Source: Chrysomallon squamiferum
Lineage: Eukaryota; Mollusca; Gastropoda; Neomphalida; Peltospiridae
Direction of reading: 5' to 3'
NCBI GenBank assembly: GCA_012295275.1
Contig: CM022678.1
Location: 10,253,466 to 10,317,465 of the forward strand
Length of the DNA: 64,000 bases
The notes beneath the pieces are model-generated. The model was not told the DNA's origin. It did not search any database and saw only the letters and a program-made list of their open reading frames with translations. Positions 1 to 12,518 of the stretch are shown here, one piece after another. Position numbers and translations under genes: made by a program. Each line of letters starts with the position of its first letter. Position 1 is the stretch's first letter.

Positions 1-1001
1 TAAACGTCGTCACAGAAGCAGACAAAATAAAACTGCGGTATGCTACATACAGAGGCTGGCATCGTAAAAAACTTGCTCTTCAGCTAGCTATAGCCGGATT
101 TAGGTATACTGGTGACGGGGACAGAGTGAAATGTAAAACTTGTGACGTGCAAGTGGACAACTGGTTGACGTCAAACGACGCCATTGAAACACATCGCAAA
201 CACTCTCCGAACTGCTCTTACATTAACAAGTGGTTTGGCAGGGAAAGTCAGACGACATCCGGAGGTGGTAGAAGAGAAGATAAGTCGAAAATTCCTGCGA
301 AATACCCGTTATACGAGAACTACCAAAACAGGCTAGACAGTTATTTTGGGTGGCCTCTGAAATACGCACACCAAAGTCCCTCGTCCATGGCGACAGAGGG
401 TTTTTTCTACTTGGGGTCCGCGGACAGAGCAAGATGTTTCCAGTGTGGTATCACTCTCCGGGACTGGGACGAGGACGATTTTCCACTGGACGCTCACATC
501 ACGTGGTCTCCCGACTGCCAGTTTGCTCAGCAGAGACAAGAACAAGCCAGACGCGGAGTATCATCAAATAGTGCCGAGAGAAAAACAGAATGCAATAAAA
601 TGTCTAACCCAACTGATAAAAACAACAACAAAGAACAACATTCTGAAAGGAAAACCGCAAATACCTTTGAAAAAACGGCCGAAGCAGGTTCGACCGGAGA
701 TGCGCTCTGTAATGGAGGAAATACAAACACGAACGAAACCTGTATGGAAGTAAGAAACGACTCCGGTGTAACTGATAGTGAAACAGGCACAGACGGCGCA
801 GTGGGGGACGTAGGTAACGATGATGACGTCATGTCGCGTGTACGCAGCACGATGATAGACGCTGTGTTGGAGTTTGGGTGCAGCATAGAAAGTGTAAGGA
901 AGGCAATTCAGCTGCAGAGGCACAGAAACGGGAGGAATTTTCCTAACGCAGAATCGCTGTATGCAGCCGTTCTAGACATTGAGGAATCAGATACTGTTTA
1001 A
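1..1001 (+). CDS. BIR-BIR-UBA inhibitor-of-apoptosis-like protein, copy 1 (5' end outside window)
   Basis: The frame is open from the first base of the window, so the start codon lies upstream; the ATG at 126 is internal. Two BIR zinc domains are visible. BIR1 has C-x2-C-x16-H-x6-C (first Cys pair coded near 132). BIR2 has the same spacing with the classic CxxCG start and a DEDDFPLDAH loop (about 435-515). A low-complexity N/T/E-rich linker follows, then a C-terminal segment (about 825-985) resembling the UBA domain of cIAP/XIAP proteins. The protein stops right after it (EESDTV), so there is no RING. BIR domains bind caspases or IAP-binding motifs and UBA domains bind ubiquitin chains. Without a RING this protein should have no E3 activity of its own. 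No breaks are seen. It is closely similar to the copies at 7694 and 16429. Confidence 0.9.
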   Translation, partial: NVVTEADKIKLRYATYRGWHRKKLALQLAIAGFRYTGDGDRVKCKTCDVQVDNWLTSNDAIETHRKHSPNCSYINKWFGRESQTTSGGGRREDKSKIPAKYPLYENYQNRLDSYFGWPLKYAHQSPSSMATEGFFYLGSADRARCFQCGITLRDWDEDDFPLDAHITWSPDCQFAQQRQEQARRGVSSNSAERKTECNKMSNPTDKNNNKEQHSERKTANTFEKTAEAGSTGDALCNGGNTNTNETCMEVRNDSGVTDSETGTDGAVGDVGNDDDVMSRVRSTMIDAVLEFGCSIESVRKAIQLQRHRNGRNFPNAESLYAAVLDIEESDTV

Positions 1002-1215
1002 TTAACTTATTTATTTATATAACTTTTGTAATTTGAAGAATCACGTTACTATATTAACTTTAATATTATTTATTTATTTATATTATTTTTGTAATTTGAA
1101 GAATCATATTACTGTATAAATTTTAATATTGTTTATTTTGTTGTAAAATATTGTTTCGGTAATTTAAAGATTCAATTAAGTGTTGAGACATATAAATTTG
1201 AAGATCTATTTGTGT

Positions 1216-1221
1216 AATAAA
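1216..1221 (+). promoter_or_regulatory. Poly(A) signal AATAAA of BIR copy 1
   Basis: AATAAA lies about 215 bases after the stop, within a 3' flank that is conserved in all three BIR copies (equivalents at 8920 and 17605). Conservation of the hexamer in each copy supports its use. Confidence 0.6.
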
Positions 1222-2213
<992 letters not shown>

Positions 2214-3419
2214 GACTGGACCACTGAGTTCCTTCTGTCGGATATACATGTAGTTTTCGAAGGCAGGTTTTGGATGACCACGCTCTGAATCAGTGAACTC
2301 CATCTTAAAGAATATGGTATTTTACCAATTAGTAATTAGCCGACAGATACTTTTCAAATTTCTCATAAAAGAAAATTAAATATAATTATCACATACACGT
2401 TTAAGATTTCTCATAAAAGAAAAATAAATAGAATTATCACAGATACTTTTAAAATTTATGATGAAAGAAAAATAAATGTTATCACTGAATCTTTTAAAAG
2501 TTCTTCTAAAATGCAGTAGGTCTTCTTTTAAAACAAAAATAATGATATGGATGAAATCTAAATGACTTAAATCCTCATTAAAAAACACATTGCCCCTGTT
2601 TTTCATTTATTTATTATTTTCATGTTTTTCTTTTGTTCTTTAATACCAAAATAATTAACACACTGTCAACAAACATTCTCAGATGTCACACTGGGTAGCG
2701 AAAAGCTTTTTCAATTAAAATTTTGTGTTAACTAAATGTGACCAATACGTAAGCGACACAAAAAAAAACTTCACGTTGTCTTGACCGTCATAAGACAGCC
2801 AATGTCCAAACGACTCAACAAGTGTGGTTGGTACGTTTCGTGTTTGCTCGGCAAACAAAAATAATCAAACGTTTGAATTAATGGTGCAGTTTTAATGATT
2901 CCACGACATCTAACCACATTTTAGGTACCGGCTGTCTAGCCGACATCAAAGCTGTTGAAAATTCAGATTTCATCCATTTTCCTTCCCTCCCAAATAACTT
3001 CAGTGAAACCTACTATGAAAAAAAAATACGTGGAAAGAAAGATCATTATGTGTTCTTTTAAATGGTAACGTTGTTTCTGTTGTGTTAAATCAGTCTTTTG
3101 TACGAGATTTCTAAACATGGTGGGTGTAAATGATCTTCGGCGCTCGTGGTTAGCCATTAACAGCGTGGAGTAATGACCTTTAACCTCGACAAATGTTCTC
3201 TAACTGTCTAGTAGTTCTTAAACTGATAAAAAAAAACACACACACACACAAAAGTAAGATTAATATTACCGTTTCCATTTAAAAACGATTTTGAAAATAG
3301 TGCATTTACATCACGGATTAAGGCTGACCTTTTGAGAACGGGTCATGTATGTATGTATGTATAAGTGTATATGTGTACGAATGTATATCTATGTATCTAT
3401 ACAGACACACAACATACAT

Positions 3420-3460
<41 letters not shown>

Positions 3461-3554
3461 TCAACAGTACTTTATTATTTGGCATAACCCGAAACTACAC
3501 ATCTTCTATAAATAAAATATCAACATGGTTAATATACATGACATTCCATTATAA
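2214..3554. other. Intergenic, no gene seen
   Basis: AT-rich sequence with a roughly 60-bp imperfect repetition near 2355-2470 (TTTCTCATAAAAGAAAA and variants), a short (CA)n run near 3238, GTAT repeats near 3346 and (CA)n at 3423-3457. The short open frames show no domain and no homology within the window. Confidence 0.6.
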
Positions 3555-3800
3555 CAGGGTAGGCAATTATTTTTTTCATGGGGTCACATGAGAAACAGAA
3601 AATATTGTTGAGGGCCGAGCCAAAAAGCTTAACTCAGTTCTTCATAATATTAATTCTATTTCTTTATATAAAAAAATAAAGCAGTATATAGCATTGTTTT
3701 GACAAGCTGGCAAGACTGGTAAGAGTATATATTATGATTAAACAATGAAAAAGTGAGGTTGGCTTACAAAATAATGTCATTTATTCAGTCAGACGTCTCA
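3555..3800. mobile_element. hAT-like element end (remnant or non-autonomous)
   Basis: CAGGGTAGGCAATTATTTTT, a CATGGGG...CACATGAGAAAC stretch and then GAGGGCCGAGCC resemble hAT element ends (CAGGGG-GGGCAA terminus followed by a GGGCC block). The hAT copy at 21448 has a similar terminus. I could not locate the other terminus or a target duplication, so the right boundary is approximate. Confidence 0.4.
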
Positions 3801-3971
3801 AAACAATGGTAAACTAAATGTGAACATTTTTAACATTTGTGACTCATTATATTATTGATCATTTTCAGTCACAAAGCCAGACACAAAAAGTCAAAACCTG
3901 CCACTTCACGTTCCAGCTGAAGCTCCAGATTCCCAGCAATGTCCTCGATCCTTCTCGTCACAGTTCGCCTG

Positions 3972-4200
3972 TCCTCCATATTTCTGTTATTGCTTTCCCT
4001 CCACCTGTGTTTACCTGGTACAAACTGGTCAATGGTGAGAGGAAATTATTAACAAAGACTGAACCTGTTAAGTCAAATTCATGGTCTTCTGTTGGACAGC
4101 TGATTCTGCACAAAACTAAACGTGAAGATGCGGGTGATTACCAAGTTGTTGTGTCCAGTAAAATGTTTGATACAAAACTAAACGTGATGATGCGGGTGAT

Positions 4201-4249
<49 letters not shown>

Positions 4250-5619
4250 TAACTGAAGATAAGACTAGTGTTACAGTGCAGATAGTTTAAAATGTAAAAT
4301 TTAATCATTATTTTATTGGTCCAAGTAATAATATCGTACATGAAGAAGTACAAATTCTGATGTGTTTCTCTTCAACCTATGTCGTTTTGTTTAGTTGTAA
4401 AAATATCTCTTACAGACTGAGTATATGTAAACATTTCATTTCCTTGTTCAGTCTACAAGTTTTTGAATTTACGATCTATACCTGCCACAGAGGAAAGAAC
4501 ATTTCAGTCGACAGGCATCAACAGAATCGTATTCTATTATTTATATGTATTTTGTTTCTTGAGAATTTCTGTCTAAAGAACATAACTGAATCCCTTTGAC
4601 GTATTCCTCTCTTTCTTTTATTTTGTATTTACTTCTAATTTTTAATTTTTTTTTATAATTAAAATATTCACAGATTAAATAACATTTTAGAAATCAAATG
4701 TAAAGTGACCCATGTGTTCGAGAAGGGTGAGCATACCGATTCTGGAAAAGGCGTATGAAACGCATGAAACACGTGACGTTTAAATATTTTTAACTCCGCG
4801 AAATTTGTATCAATGGTGAAATGCTACATCAAAAGAGTATAGTTTTTTTTTTATTAATATTATTATTTAATAAATTATTTAAAACCTTTCACATTATCAC
4901 TATATTGTTAGAACAAACTTCCTAAATATAAAATATTTTGGTGTGTATATGTTTTCCCTAATATTGTCGTGACATCAGCGTTTACTAATAATAAAGTATC
5001 TGGTTAAAGAAATATAATAAATTACGTCAAATACTGCAAAGGCACCCGTCCATGGTCAAATTATTTTGTGACTTGTACATAAAATGATGTCAAGAAAATA
5101 GAATGTTATATTATTGCTTTACTATGATCTATTGAATGTTGAATGTTTAAAAACAAATCTAACACAACGATTAATATTGTACAGATTCTAAACAAGATGT
5201 GAAGATAATATACGTTCGATCTGCAGCATGTGGAGCAGTTTTGCTTGTTGTTGTACTAATTATTCTGGTCTTTGTTTTGATAAGAACACGTAGAGGTAAG
5301 GAAATCAACAGTCACATGTCTTAATCAAATGAAAACAACATACTTGGTAACTTTGTAGAAATATTTCCAGCCTGATTTCCGTTTACTGATAACATTCTTT
5401 TTCTACATAAAGAAACTATTTGTGTCCAGGATTTGTAAACTGTAGATCAATATATTTGTAAAATGTAAATGAAACATGATTGAGAATGGACTTGGGTAGA
5501 TGTACGTATGTATGTAGTATGTATTGTGTGTGTGTTCTTGTGTATGTGTGTGATGCCTGTATAATCTTATAATATATGTATATATATAATTTTGCAGCAC
5601 CTTGAAAGAAAATGAAAAG
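3972..5619 (+). pseudogene. Receptor relic 0: Ig5, transmembrane and juxtamembrane exons
   Basis: This is a detached 3' piece of the CUB-Ig receptor family. From 3972 the sequence matches the last Ig exon of genes A, C and D (LHISVIAFPPPVFTWYKLVNG, then the DAGDYQVVVSS strand), but its 5' part is replaced by unrelated sequence. At about 4173 the exon jumps back to an earlier piece of itself and then runs into a (TA)n tract, so the donor is lost. A complete transmembrane exon lies at 5185-5295 (111 bp, GTAAGG donor). The 22-bp juxtamembrane exon at 5598-5619 carries an in-frame TGA at 5603. There is no CUB, no other Ig and no tail exon. It is separated from the main receptor cluster by two BIR copies. 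Confidence 0.8.
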
Positions 5620-6020
5620 GTACATATTAATTAAAATTATTTTATATTAAAACAGTTTTACATTAACAAAATTAACTTTGTTAAAATAACCGTGAGACAC
5701 TTTTTCTCACCAGGACTGGTTCACAATACCTAATCATCTGCTTTAGTGATATTATACAGGCATCAAACACATGCACACGAACACACACACGCACACACAC
5801 ACACGCACACACAATACTTAATCATCCGCTTTAGTGATTTTCAAACGAAACACTATACTTGTTTTCCCTGAAATACTTTATTGATTTTTCCGGGAAATAT
5901 TTAGTCGATATTTCGCTGGAAATCGTGTCTGTGTATAAACATAACAGTAGTTTCCCAGGAATTTCTTGCTGGTGACTCAGCGCTAGGAATTAACTGTGCT
6001 TTGTGTTACTTGGAACGAAG
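5620..6020. other. Gap between receptor relic and BIR copy 2 promoter
   Basis: No gene is seen. It holds the tail of intron sequence that followed the juxtamembrane exon in the parent receptor (to about 5700), a short (CA)n run near 5780-5812 and unique AT-rich sequence. Confidence 0.5.
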
Positions 6021-6030
6021 CGTCAGGTGA

Positions 6031-6150
6031 CGACTTAGACAGGGATAGTTTACTGTAAATAACGTCACAGAAAAATCTGGACTTTCGCTAGAGTGAGGAC
6101 TTATTCACTTCGACGATATAAAAGCAGACGACTCAGGCGAGGTTTACTGT
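6031..6150 (+). promoter_or_regulatory. Core promoter of BIR copy 2 (TATA box 6117-6124)
   Basis: TATAAAAG at 6117-6124 sits in a block conserved with the region upstream of copy 3 (14945-15070). An ACGTCAC element (CRE-like half site) is at 6062. Transcription would be expected to start about 30 bases downstream, just before the minisatellite. The assignment is by motif and paralogue conservation only. Confidence 0.55.
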
Positions 6151-6166
6151 TTGTAACTGGTATTAA

Positions 6167-6462
6167 CCAGTGACATTCAGTTATGAGAAAGCAAAACTAG
6201 TAACCAGTGACATTCAGTTATGAGAAAGTAAAACTAGTAACCAGTGACATTCAGTTATGAGAAAGTAAAACTAGTAACCAGTGACATTCAGTTATGAGAA
6301 AGTAAAACTAGTAACCAGTGACATTCAGTTATGAGAAAGTAAAACTAGTAACCAGCGACATTCAGTTATGAGAAAGTAAAACTAGTAACCAGTGACATTC
6401 CGTTATGAGAAAGTAAAACTAGTAACCAGTGACATTCAGTTATGAGAAAGTAAAACTAGTCA
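6167..6462 (+). repeat. 37-bp minisatellite, 8 units, in the probable 5'UTR exon of BIR copy 2
   Basis: Units start at 6167, 6204, 6241, 6278, 6315, 6352, 6389 and 6426. They are nearly identical, with single changes in the first, sixth and seventh. Each unit contains ATGAGAAAGTAA, a start codon followed three codons later by a stop; the first unit has CAA in place of TAA and stops two codons later. The exon appears to end at 6480 before a GTAAAT donor. The paralogous exon upstream of copy 3 has only three units. Confidence 0.85.
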
Positions 6463-7693
6463 TGGTTCCAGGAGTTAGAGGTAAATTTTAATTAATTTAT
6501 TTTTACAATAGATGAAAAGTATTTTAATCAAAAATGTTCCTCTTTTTTTTAAATTATATTTTGTTTGTTTGTTTATTTTTTCATTTCATTGCCTTTGTTT
6601 TTCCTTAGTCAGGAAAAAAAAAAAAAAAAAAATCCTTTGAAAGACAGAAAAAAACAGATCGTGAAATTAATATAAAATATATAAATAAATAAATAAATTT
6701 AAGATTACAAACTAAATATAATTATTTAAAATTTGTGCACTTTGCTGTACAATCTGATAATCTGATAAATATAAATTTGATTGTATCAAATGAATGGAAT
6801 TCGCTATATTTTGTTTATCATTAATTATTTGTAATAACAATTATCATTAACCACAACATTTGACAGTTTTTTGTTTATTTATTTATTTACTATTTACCTA
6901 TATACGTACTTACTTACTAACTTCTCTTATTTTATCATATCTTATCTTATTTTATTCCATTTTATTTATTCTATTTTATTCATTACATTTTATTTATTAT
7001 ACTTTAATTTATTATTTTATTTTACTTTATTTCATTTTATTTCATAAACAATTACTAACATATGTACGGATTTAGGTGCAGTCATCAATGTAAACTACAT
7101 ACGTATATGTTAGTTATTATTCGTTAATTCATTAATTACGTCACAATAGAAATCGTACACAGAGCAACTAAGACAGAGTTTTACATAATTCATAATGAAG
7201 TCGATTTCGTGACGTCACGATTTCTTTAATGTTTATATTGTTATTAGTCGACATCTTCAGACGTCACGTGCTTGATGTCTTTCGTTCGCCTTTTCTTGAA
7301 TCGGGATCCTCACCCTTCTCGATGACTGGATCACTTTAGATTATTTTTTCTAAAATGTCATTTAATGTGGAGCGGGGGGGGCATCTTGAATCCCTCTGCC
7401 GTCAGATACTTTTCTCGTCAGGATTTTTGAATACCAAATGCAATTTATTATTCATGGGTACTAAACAATGCTATAAGGTAATTAATATTTATCTTATTAA
7501 CAAACACAGAAATGCACACGCTGTATAACGTATGATACTCAAAGTTTCTGTTGGGATGTCTGTAAAGATTCATTCATTCAGTATCGTAAATTCGAGAAAT
7601 TTCTTAGAAATATTTCTTATGTTCGTTGTTCATATACATTGTTTCTTTTTCAGTTTCAGACGTTAACACCAAACAAACAAAAACAAAACTGTA

Positions 7694-8728
7694 ATGGCAG
7701 AAACCAGTGATTCGTCTTCTCCTTCAGTAAACGTCGTCACAGAAGCAGACAAAATAAAACTGCGGTATGCTACATACAGAGGTTGGCATCGTAAAAAGCT
7801 TGCTCTCCAGCTAGCTATAGCCGGATTTAAGTATACTGATGATGGCGACAGAGTGAAATGTGAAACTTGTGACGTGCAAGTGGACAACTGGTTGACGTCA
7901 AACGACGCCATTGAAACACATCGCAAACACTCACCGAACTGCTCTTACATTAACAAGTGGTTTGGCGGGGAAAGTCAGACGACATCTGGAGGTGGTAGAA
8001 GCGAAGATAAGTCGAAAATTCCTCCGAAATACCCGTTATACGAGAACTACCAAAACAGACTAGACAGTTATTTTGGGTGGCCGCTGAAATACGCACACCA
8101 AAGTCCCTCGTCCATGGCGACAGAGGGTTTTTTCTACTTGGGATCCGCGGACAGAGCAAGATGTTACCAGTGTGGTCTCACTCTCCGAGACTGGGACGAG
8201 GACGATTTTCCACTGGACGCCCACATCACGTGGTCTCCCGACTGCCAGTTTGCTCAGCAGAGACAAGAACAAGCCAGACGCGGAGTCTCATCAAATAGTG
8301 ACGACAGAAACCCAGAATGCAATAAAATGTCTAATGCAACTGATAAAAACAACAACAAAGAACAACATTCTGAAAGGAAAACCGCAAACACCTTTGAAGA
8401 AACGGCAGTAGCAGGTTCGACCGGAGATGCGTTTTGTAATGGAGGAAATACAAACACGAACGAATCCTGTATGGAAGTAAGAAACGACTCCGGCGTAACT
8501 GATAGTGAAACAGGCACAGACGGCGCAGTGGGGGGCGTAGGAAACGATGATGACGTCATGTCGCGTGTACGCAGCACAATGATAGACGCTGTGTTGGAGT
8601 TTGGGTGCACTATAGAAAGTGTAAGGAAGGCAATTCAGCTAGAGAGGCACAGAAACGGGAGGAATTTTCCTAACGCAGAATCGCTGTATGCAGCCGTTCT
8701 AGACATTGAGGAATCAGATACTGTTTAA
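7694..8728 (+). CDS. BIR-BIR-UBA inhibitor-of-apoptosis-like protein, copy 2 (intact, 344 aa)
   Basis: An uninterrupted reading frame encodes BIR1 (about residues 23-95, C-x2-C-x16-H-x6-C), BIR2 (about 118-190, CYQCG with the DEDDFPLDAH loop), a polar linker rich in N, T, E and S, and a UBA-like C-terminus (about 285-340). It ends without a RING finger. IAP proteins restrain caspases or act in ubiquitin-dependent immune signalling; a RING-less form could bind partners and ubiquitin chains but not transfer ubiquitin. The start is set by the ATG conserved with copy 3. The CDS lies in one exon. A pyrimidine-rich acceptor (TTTCAG, exon from about 7660) and a donor at 6481 suggest a 5'UTR intron. 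Flanks show segmental duplication with copies 1 and 3. Confidence 0.92.
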   Translation: MAETSDSSSPSVNVVTEADKIKLRYATYRGWHRKKLALQLAIAGFKYTDDGDRVKCETCDVQVDNWLTSNDAIETHRKHSPNCSYINKWFGGESQTTSGGGRSEDKSKIPPKYPLYENYQNRLDSYFGWPLKYAHQSPSSMATEGFFYLGSADRARCYQCGLTLRDWDEDDFPLDAHITWSPDCQFAQQRQEQARRGVSSNSDDRNPECNKMSNATDKNNNKEQHSERKTANTFEETAVAGSTGDAFCNGGNTNTNESCMEVRNDSGVTDSETGTDGAVGGVGNDDDVMSRVRSTMIDAVLEFGCTIESVRKAIQLERHRNGRNFPNAESLYAAVLDIEESDTV

Positions 8729-8919
8729 TTAACTTATTTATTTATATTAGTTTTGTAATTTGAAGAATCACGTTACTGTATTAACTTTAATATTATTTAT
8801 TTATTTATATTATTTTTGTAATTTGAAGAATCAGATTACTGTATAAATTTTAATATTGTTTCGGTAATTTAAAGATTCAGTTAAGAGACATTTAAATTTG
8901 AAGATCTATTTGTTTGTGT

Positions 8920-8925
8920 AATAAA
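8920..8925 (+). promoter_or_regulatory. Poly(A) signal AATAAA of BIR copy 2
   Basis: AATAAA about 190 bases after the stop, in the same conserved context (GTGTAATAAAAAAG) as in copies 1 and 3. Confidence 0.6.
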
Positions 8926-8929
8926 AAAG

Positions 8930-9048
8930 TCGTAGGATTTAATCAAATAATTTCTCGTTTGGTTTGTTCATCGAACTCATCATCATTGTTGGAGTCCTTA
9001 TTTTGTTTTTGTTTCTTCTTCTTCTTCTTCTTCTTCTTCTTCTTCTTC

Positions 9049-9093
<45 letters not shown>

Positions 9094-10172
9094 CTTCTTA
9101 CTTATTTATTGTTTCTGTTTGCTTGTCTTTTTATCTTATTTAAGACAGTTCATGTACCAAAAAAATGTAACAGACTGAATTTTGGAGACTATTTATTTTA
9201 TTTAGTCTATTTACAATGAATATCAAACTATTTCTTGTCGAAAACAATTCATGTCATAAACAACCATTTACAAACGTGTATAAAACGTCGAAATGTTTTT
9301 TGTTTTACATTTGTAAGCACGAAATAGAAATTATTGTCAACTATCACTTTTGTTTTATTCTTTTACTCAGTTACAATTAAGAAGAAAAAATACTGTTTTT
9401 TTCTCGTGTTGACAGTTACACAGATAATCAAGATCTACAGCTGGTTACTAATTTTTGTCAGCAGAAAGAAAACTTTTATCAGCATCTTCGAAAAACTGAA
9501 ACATATTTGGCATTTCTTTTCACTGATTCGTTGCTTGGAACTAGAAATAACAGAACAGGATATCCGAGAAGGATCGATCCTGTGTGTGTCTGCGTGTCAG
9601 ACCAGTTATCTACAACTGATCTGTAGTCAGCACAGACGTGTAGATAAATAATAAATTGTTTAAACATGTTTATATTTTTATACCATCCCATAGTTACCAT
9701 CACCAGACACAATATCGTGAATATTGTCAATAATAATAATAATAATGATGATGATCATGATGATCATGATGATAGTAATAATAATAATAGCAACAATAAC
9801 AAGTTTAATCTATGCCATTCCATGAAAAAAGCAACTATTATTAACTGCAGTACAAAATGAAAATCACATAAAAATAATATCATAAAATAATAATCATAAC
9901 AAGAAGAAAAAGTAGAAGAAGAAAAGAAAGAAAGAAAAAAACAGATAAACACATCTGCAAGTCTGTGAATGTGTCTGTTTGTGACATCACCGTGACAGGT
10001 TACTATGTGTTTCGATCTGTCCCAGCGAGAGGTCAGACACTGTGTGCAGAAGGAATGGTGACAGGGAAGTGTTCTGGGTAACTTTTCCTCGTCATCGAAA
10101 CAATCTGAACAGATCTCACAAGTTACGTGTTTCCGTTGAATGTTGAGAAACAGCAGTCCTCTCAGCCATCAC
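8930..10172. other. 3' flank of BIR copy 2, no gene seen
   Basis: It contains (TTC)n and (ATT)n near 9015-9092, then duplicated flank shared with copy 1 and interrupted by about 600 unshared bases (9221-9829) that include an (AAT)n/(GAT)n tract near 9730-9800. Short frames here (for example 9334-9651) have no recognisable domain. Confidence 0.5.
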
Positions 10173-10490
10173 AGATTAACCTTTTATAGCTGGATCAGTG
10201 TGTCCAGTATAACTCAAGAAGATTAACTCTTTATAGCTGGATCAGTGTGTACAGCATAACTCAAATAGATTAACCCTTTATAACTGGATCAGCGTATCCA
10301 GTATAACTCAAGAAGATTAACTCTTTATAGCTGTGTCACAAAGATTAATCCTTTGTAGCTGGACTTGCCTGTCCAGTATAACTCAAACAGATTAAACCAG
10401 CATAGCTAGATCAGATTGCCCAGAAAAATGCAAAGAGATTAATTCTTTAAAGCTATATCAGTATGTCCAGTGTAACTCAAATAAATTAAC
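10173..10490. repeat. About 47-bp tandem repeat, roughly 6-7 degenerate units
   Basis: The unit reads approximately GATTAACTCTTTATAGCTGG, ATCAGTGTGTCCAGTATAAC, TCAAGAA. Later units diverge and one (near 10330) is shortened. No coding sense. Confidence 0.8.
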
Positions 10491-10899
10491 TCGTTATTTA
10501 TACTTCAAGGCTATAATTATGACCTTTATTTGAAGGGTTCTTCTTACCTTGAAATGAAATAAATAATGAACAATATTAATTGTAAAATAATTATGTAAAC
10601 AGTTAAAGAAATATTTAATAACAAAATGGCATCTAATATGAGAAGAAAATAAAATAAATATTTTTATACTTAATTTGCTAGAAAATAATCTTTGAAATCT
10701 GACTGATACATGTTTCATATTCATCATCTTTCGATATTCCTTAACAATCACAGATTCTTGTATAAAAGACTGCACCTCCAAAATAGAGAAAACAATGGCA
10801 ATAAAAACAACAACAATAATAATACCTCACTATTTTCTATTTAAATACCCTGCTTATCCCACACCAGTGAAGCAAAAGGAAAAGATCCTGGTTTAATAA

Positions 10900-12101
10900 C
10901 ACATCATCAAACTTTATAATCAGCCCTCAGCTCAAAAGCAAAACACAACTCACTAAGTGAAGATCACAAAAAGAAAAGACAACTTTCACAAAAATATGAA
11001 TCTACTTTGTTATAAAAAAAAAAAAATACACAATCAATCATGTTTACTTGGCTGATAGTTTTACATATACCTGGTTCTCAAGGTGACAAAACGGTAATAT
11101 AATAACCAACAGATGAAAGAGTTTCTCAGTGTTTGAATGTCACCTTCAACTGTTGATCTGACATTGAAGTGGATAATTAAAGACACCCAACTATTTTATA
11201 AAGTAAATCTCAACTTAGCAATTTAACGTGAAGATCAAAAAAGGGAAAAAGAACTTTCAAAAAATGTTAATCTATCTTATTATAAAACACAAACATTACA
11301 AAAACTAACCATCTTGTTCTCTTGTATCATCTTGTTTTTTCGGGAAAATTATCTCCTTCCATTTAATTAATTAATTTATTTATTTATTTATTTATTCAGT
11401 TATTTATTCAGTTATTTATTTGTTTATTTATTAATTTATTTATTTCAGAAGGATTATTATTTTTATACTATTAATATTTTTATTATTAACTCTCTCTCTC
11501 TAATTAGATCTCCTTCTTATTGCTCTAGAGAACAAAAGAAAAAATTATATTTTTACCTGATCTTTTCACTTAACTCGCATACATGTTTGCTGTGAGCAGT
11601 GACGTTATAAATTTTAGCTATTTGCTGGTTTATATTTACCTTCTTCTTCTAGCTTTTTTATCTGCCAAGTTTTCAGGTTTCATGATTAAGTGCTGGCTGG
11701 TTTAGTTATTTATTTACCGACTTAAAGTGAAGATCATAACAAGGAAAGACAAATTTCATAAAAATATCAATGTCTTATTTTGAACCACACACACTGAAAA
11801 AAACTATTCATTCTTTTCTACTGCATTATCTTTTTTCTGGGTAAAATTGTGACTTAACTGTCATGTGATGTTGTTCCTTTTTCACAGAACTCGTCACACA
11901 CTAAAAATATCTAGTGACATTGTCAACAATTACCTTACATGAATGCAGAAACAGAATGAGAAACATAAATAAATAATAATAACATGAACAGCAGCAATAA
12001 CAGCAAAAACAATAATAACAAAACAAATATAAATAAATAAATAAATAAATAATGAAAAAATAAATTACTCTCAGAAGTATTATTATTATTAATATTATAA
12101 T

Positions 12102-12176
<75 letters not shown>

Positions 12177-12451
12177 CTACATGGTTTTGTTTACCTCCTT
12201 GCATGCAATTTATTTATTTATTTATTTCCTTTGCTCTTCTCTCTGAACTATTTTCTCGTTCTACACTAACTTCTTCTAAATTTATTTTTGCCTCCTGTAT
12301 TATAATGCTTCTGGGAAAAACTATGACTCAACTGTCATCTCACCTGTATCATTTTTCACAGAATTCGTCACGAACAAAAAATATCGAGGGTCATTATCAA
12401 CAATAATTGTACATGAACGCAGAAACACAATGAGCCGATATTATTATTATT

Positions 12452-12518
<67 letters not shown>

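Noticed and set aside
527-923. Minus-strand open frames of about 119 codons antisense to BIR copy 1 (and matching ones in copies 2 and 3)
   Set aside because: They mirror the coding strand, recur only because the copies are similar, and show no domain.
3839-4252. A 137-codon frame as a complete Ig gene
   Set aside because: Only its second half matches the receptor Ig5 exon; it lacks a start context and its end runs into (TA)n. It is listed as a relic.
6167-6462. A CRISPR-like array
   Set aside because: Units are contiguous with no unique spacers, and the setting is a eukaryotic 5'UTR; it is a minisatellite.
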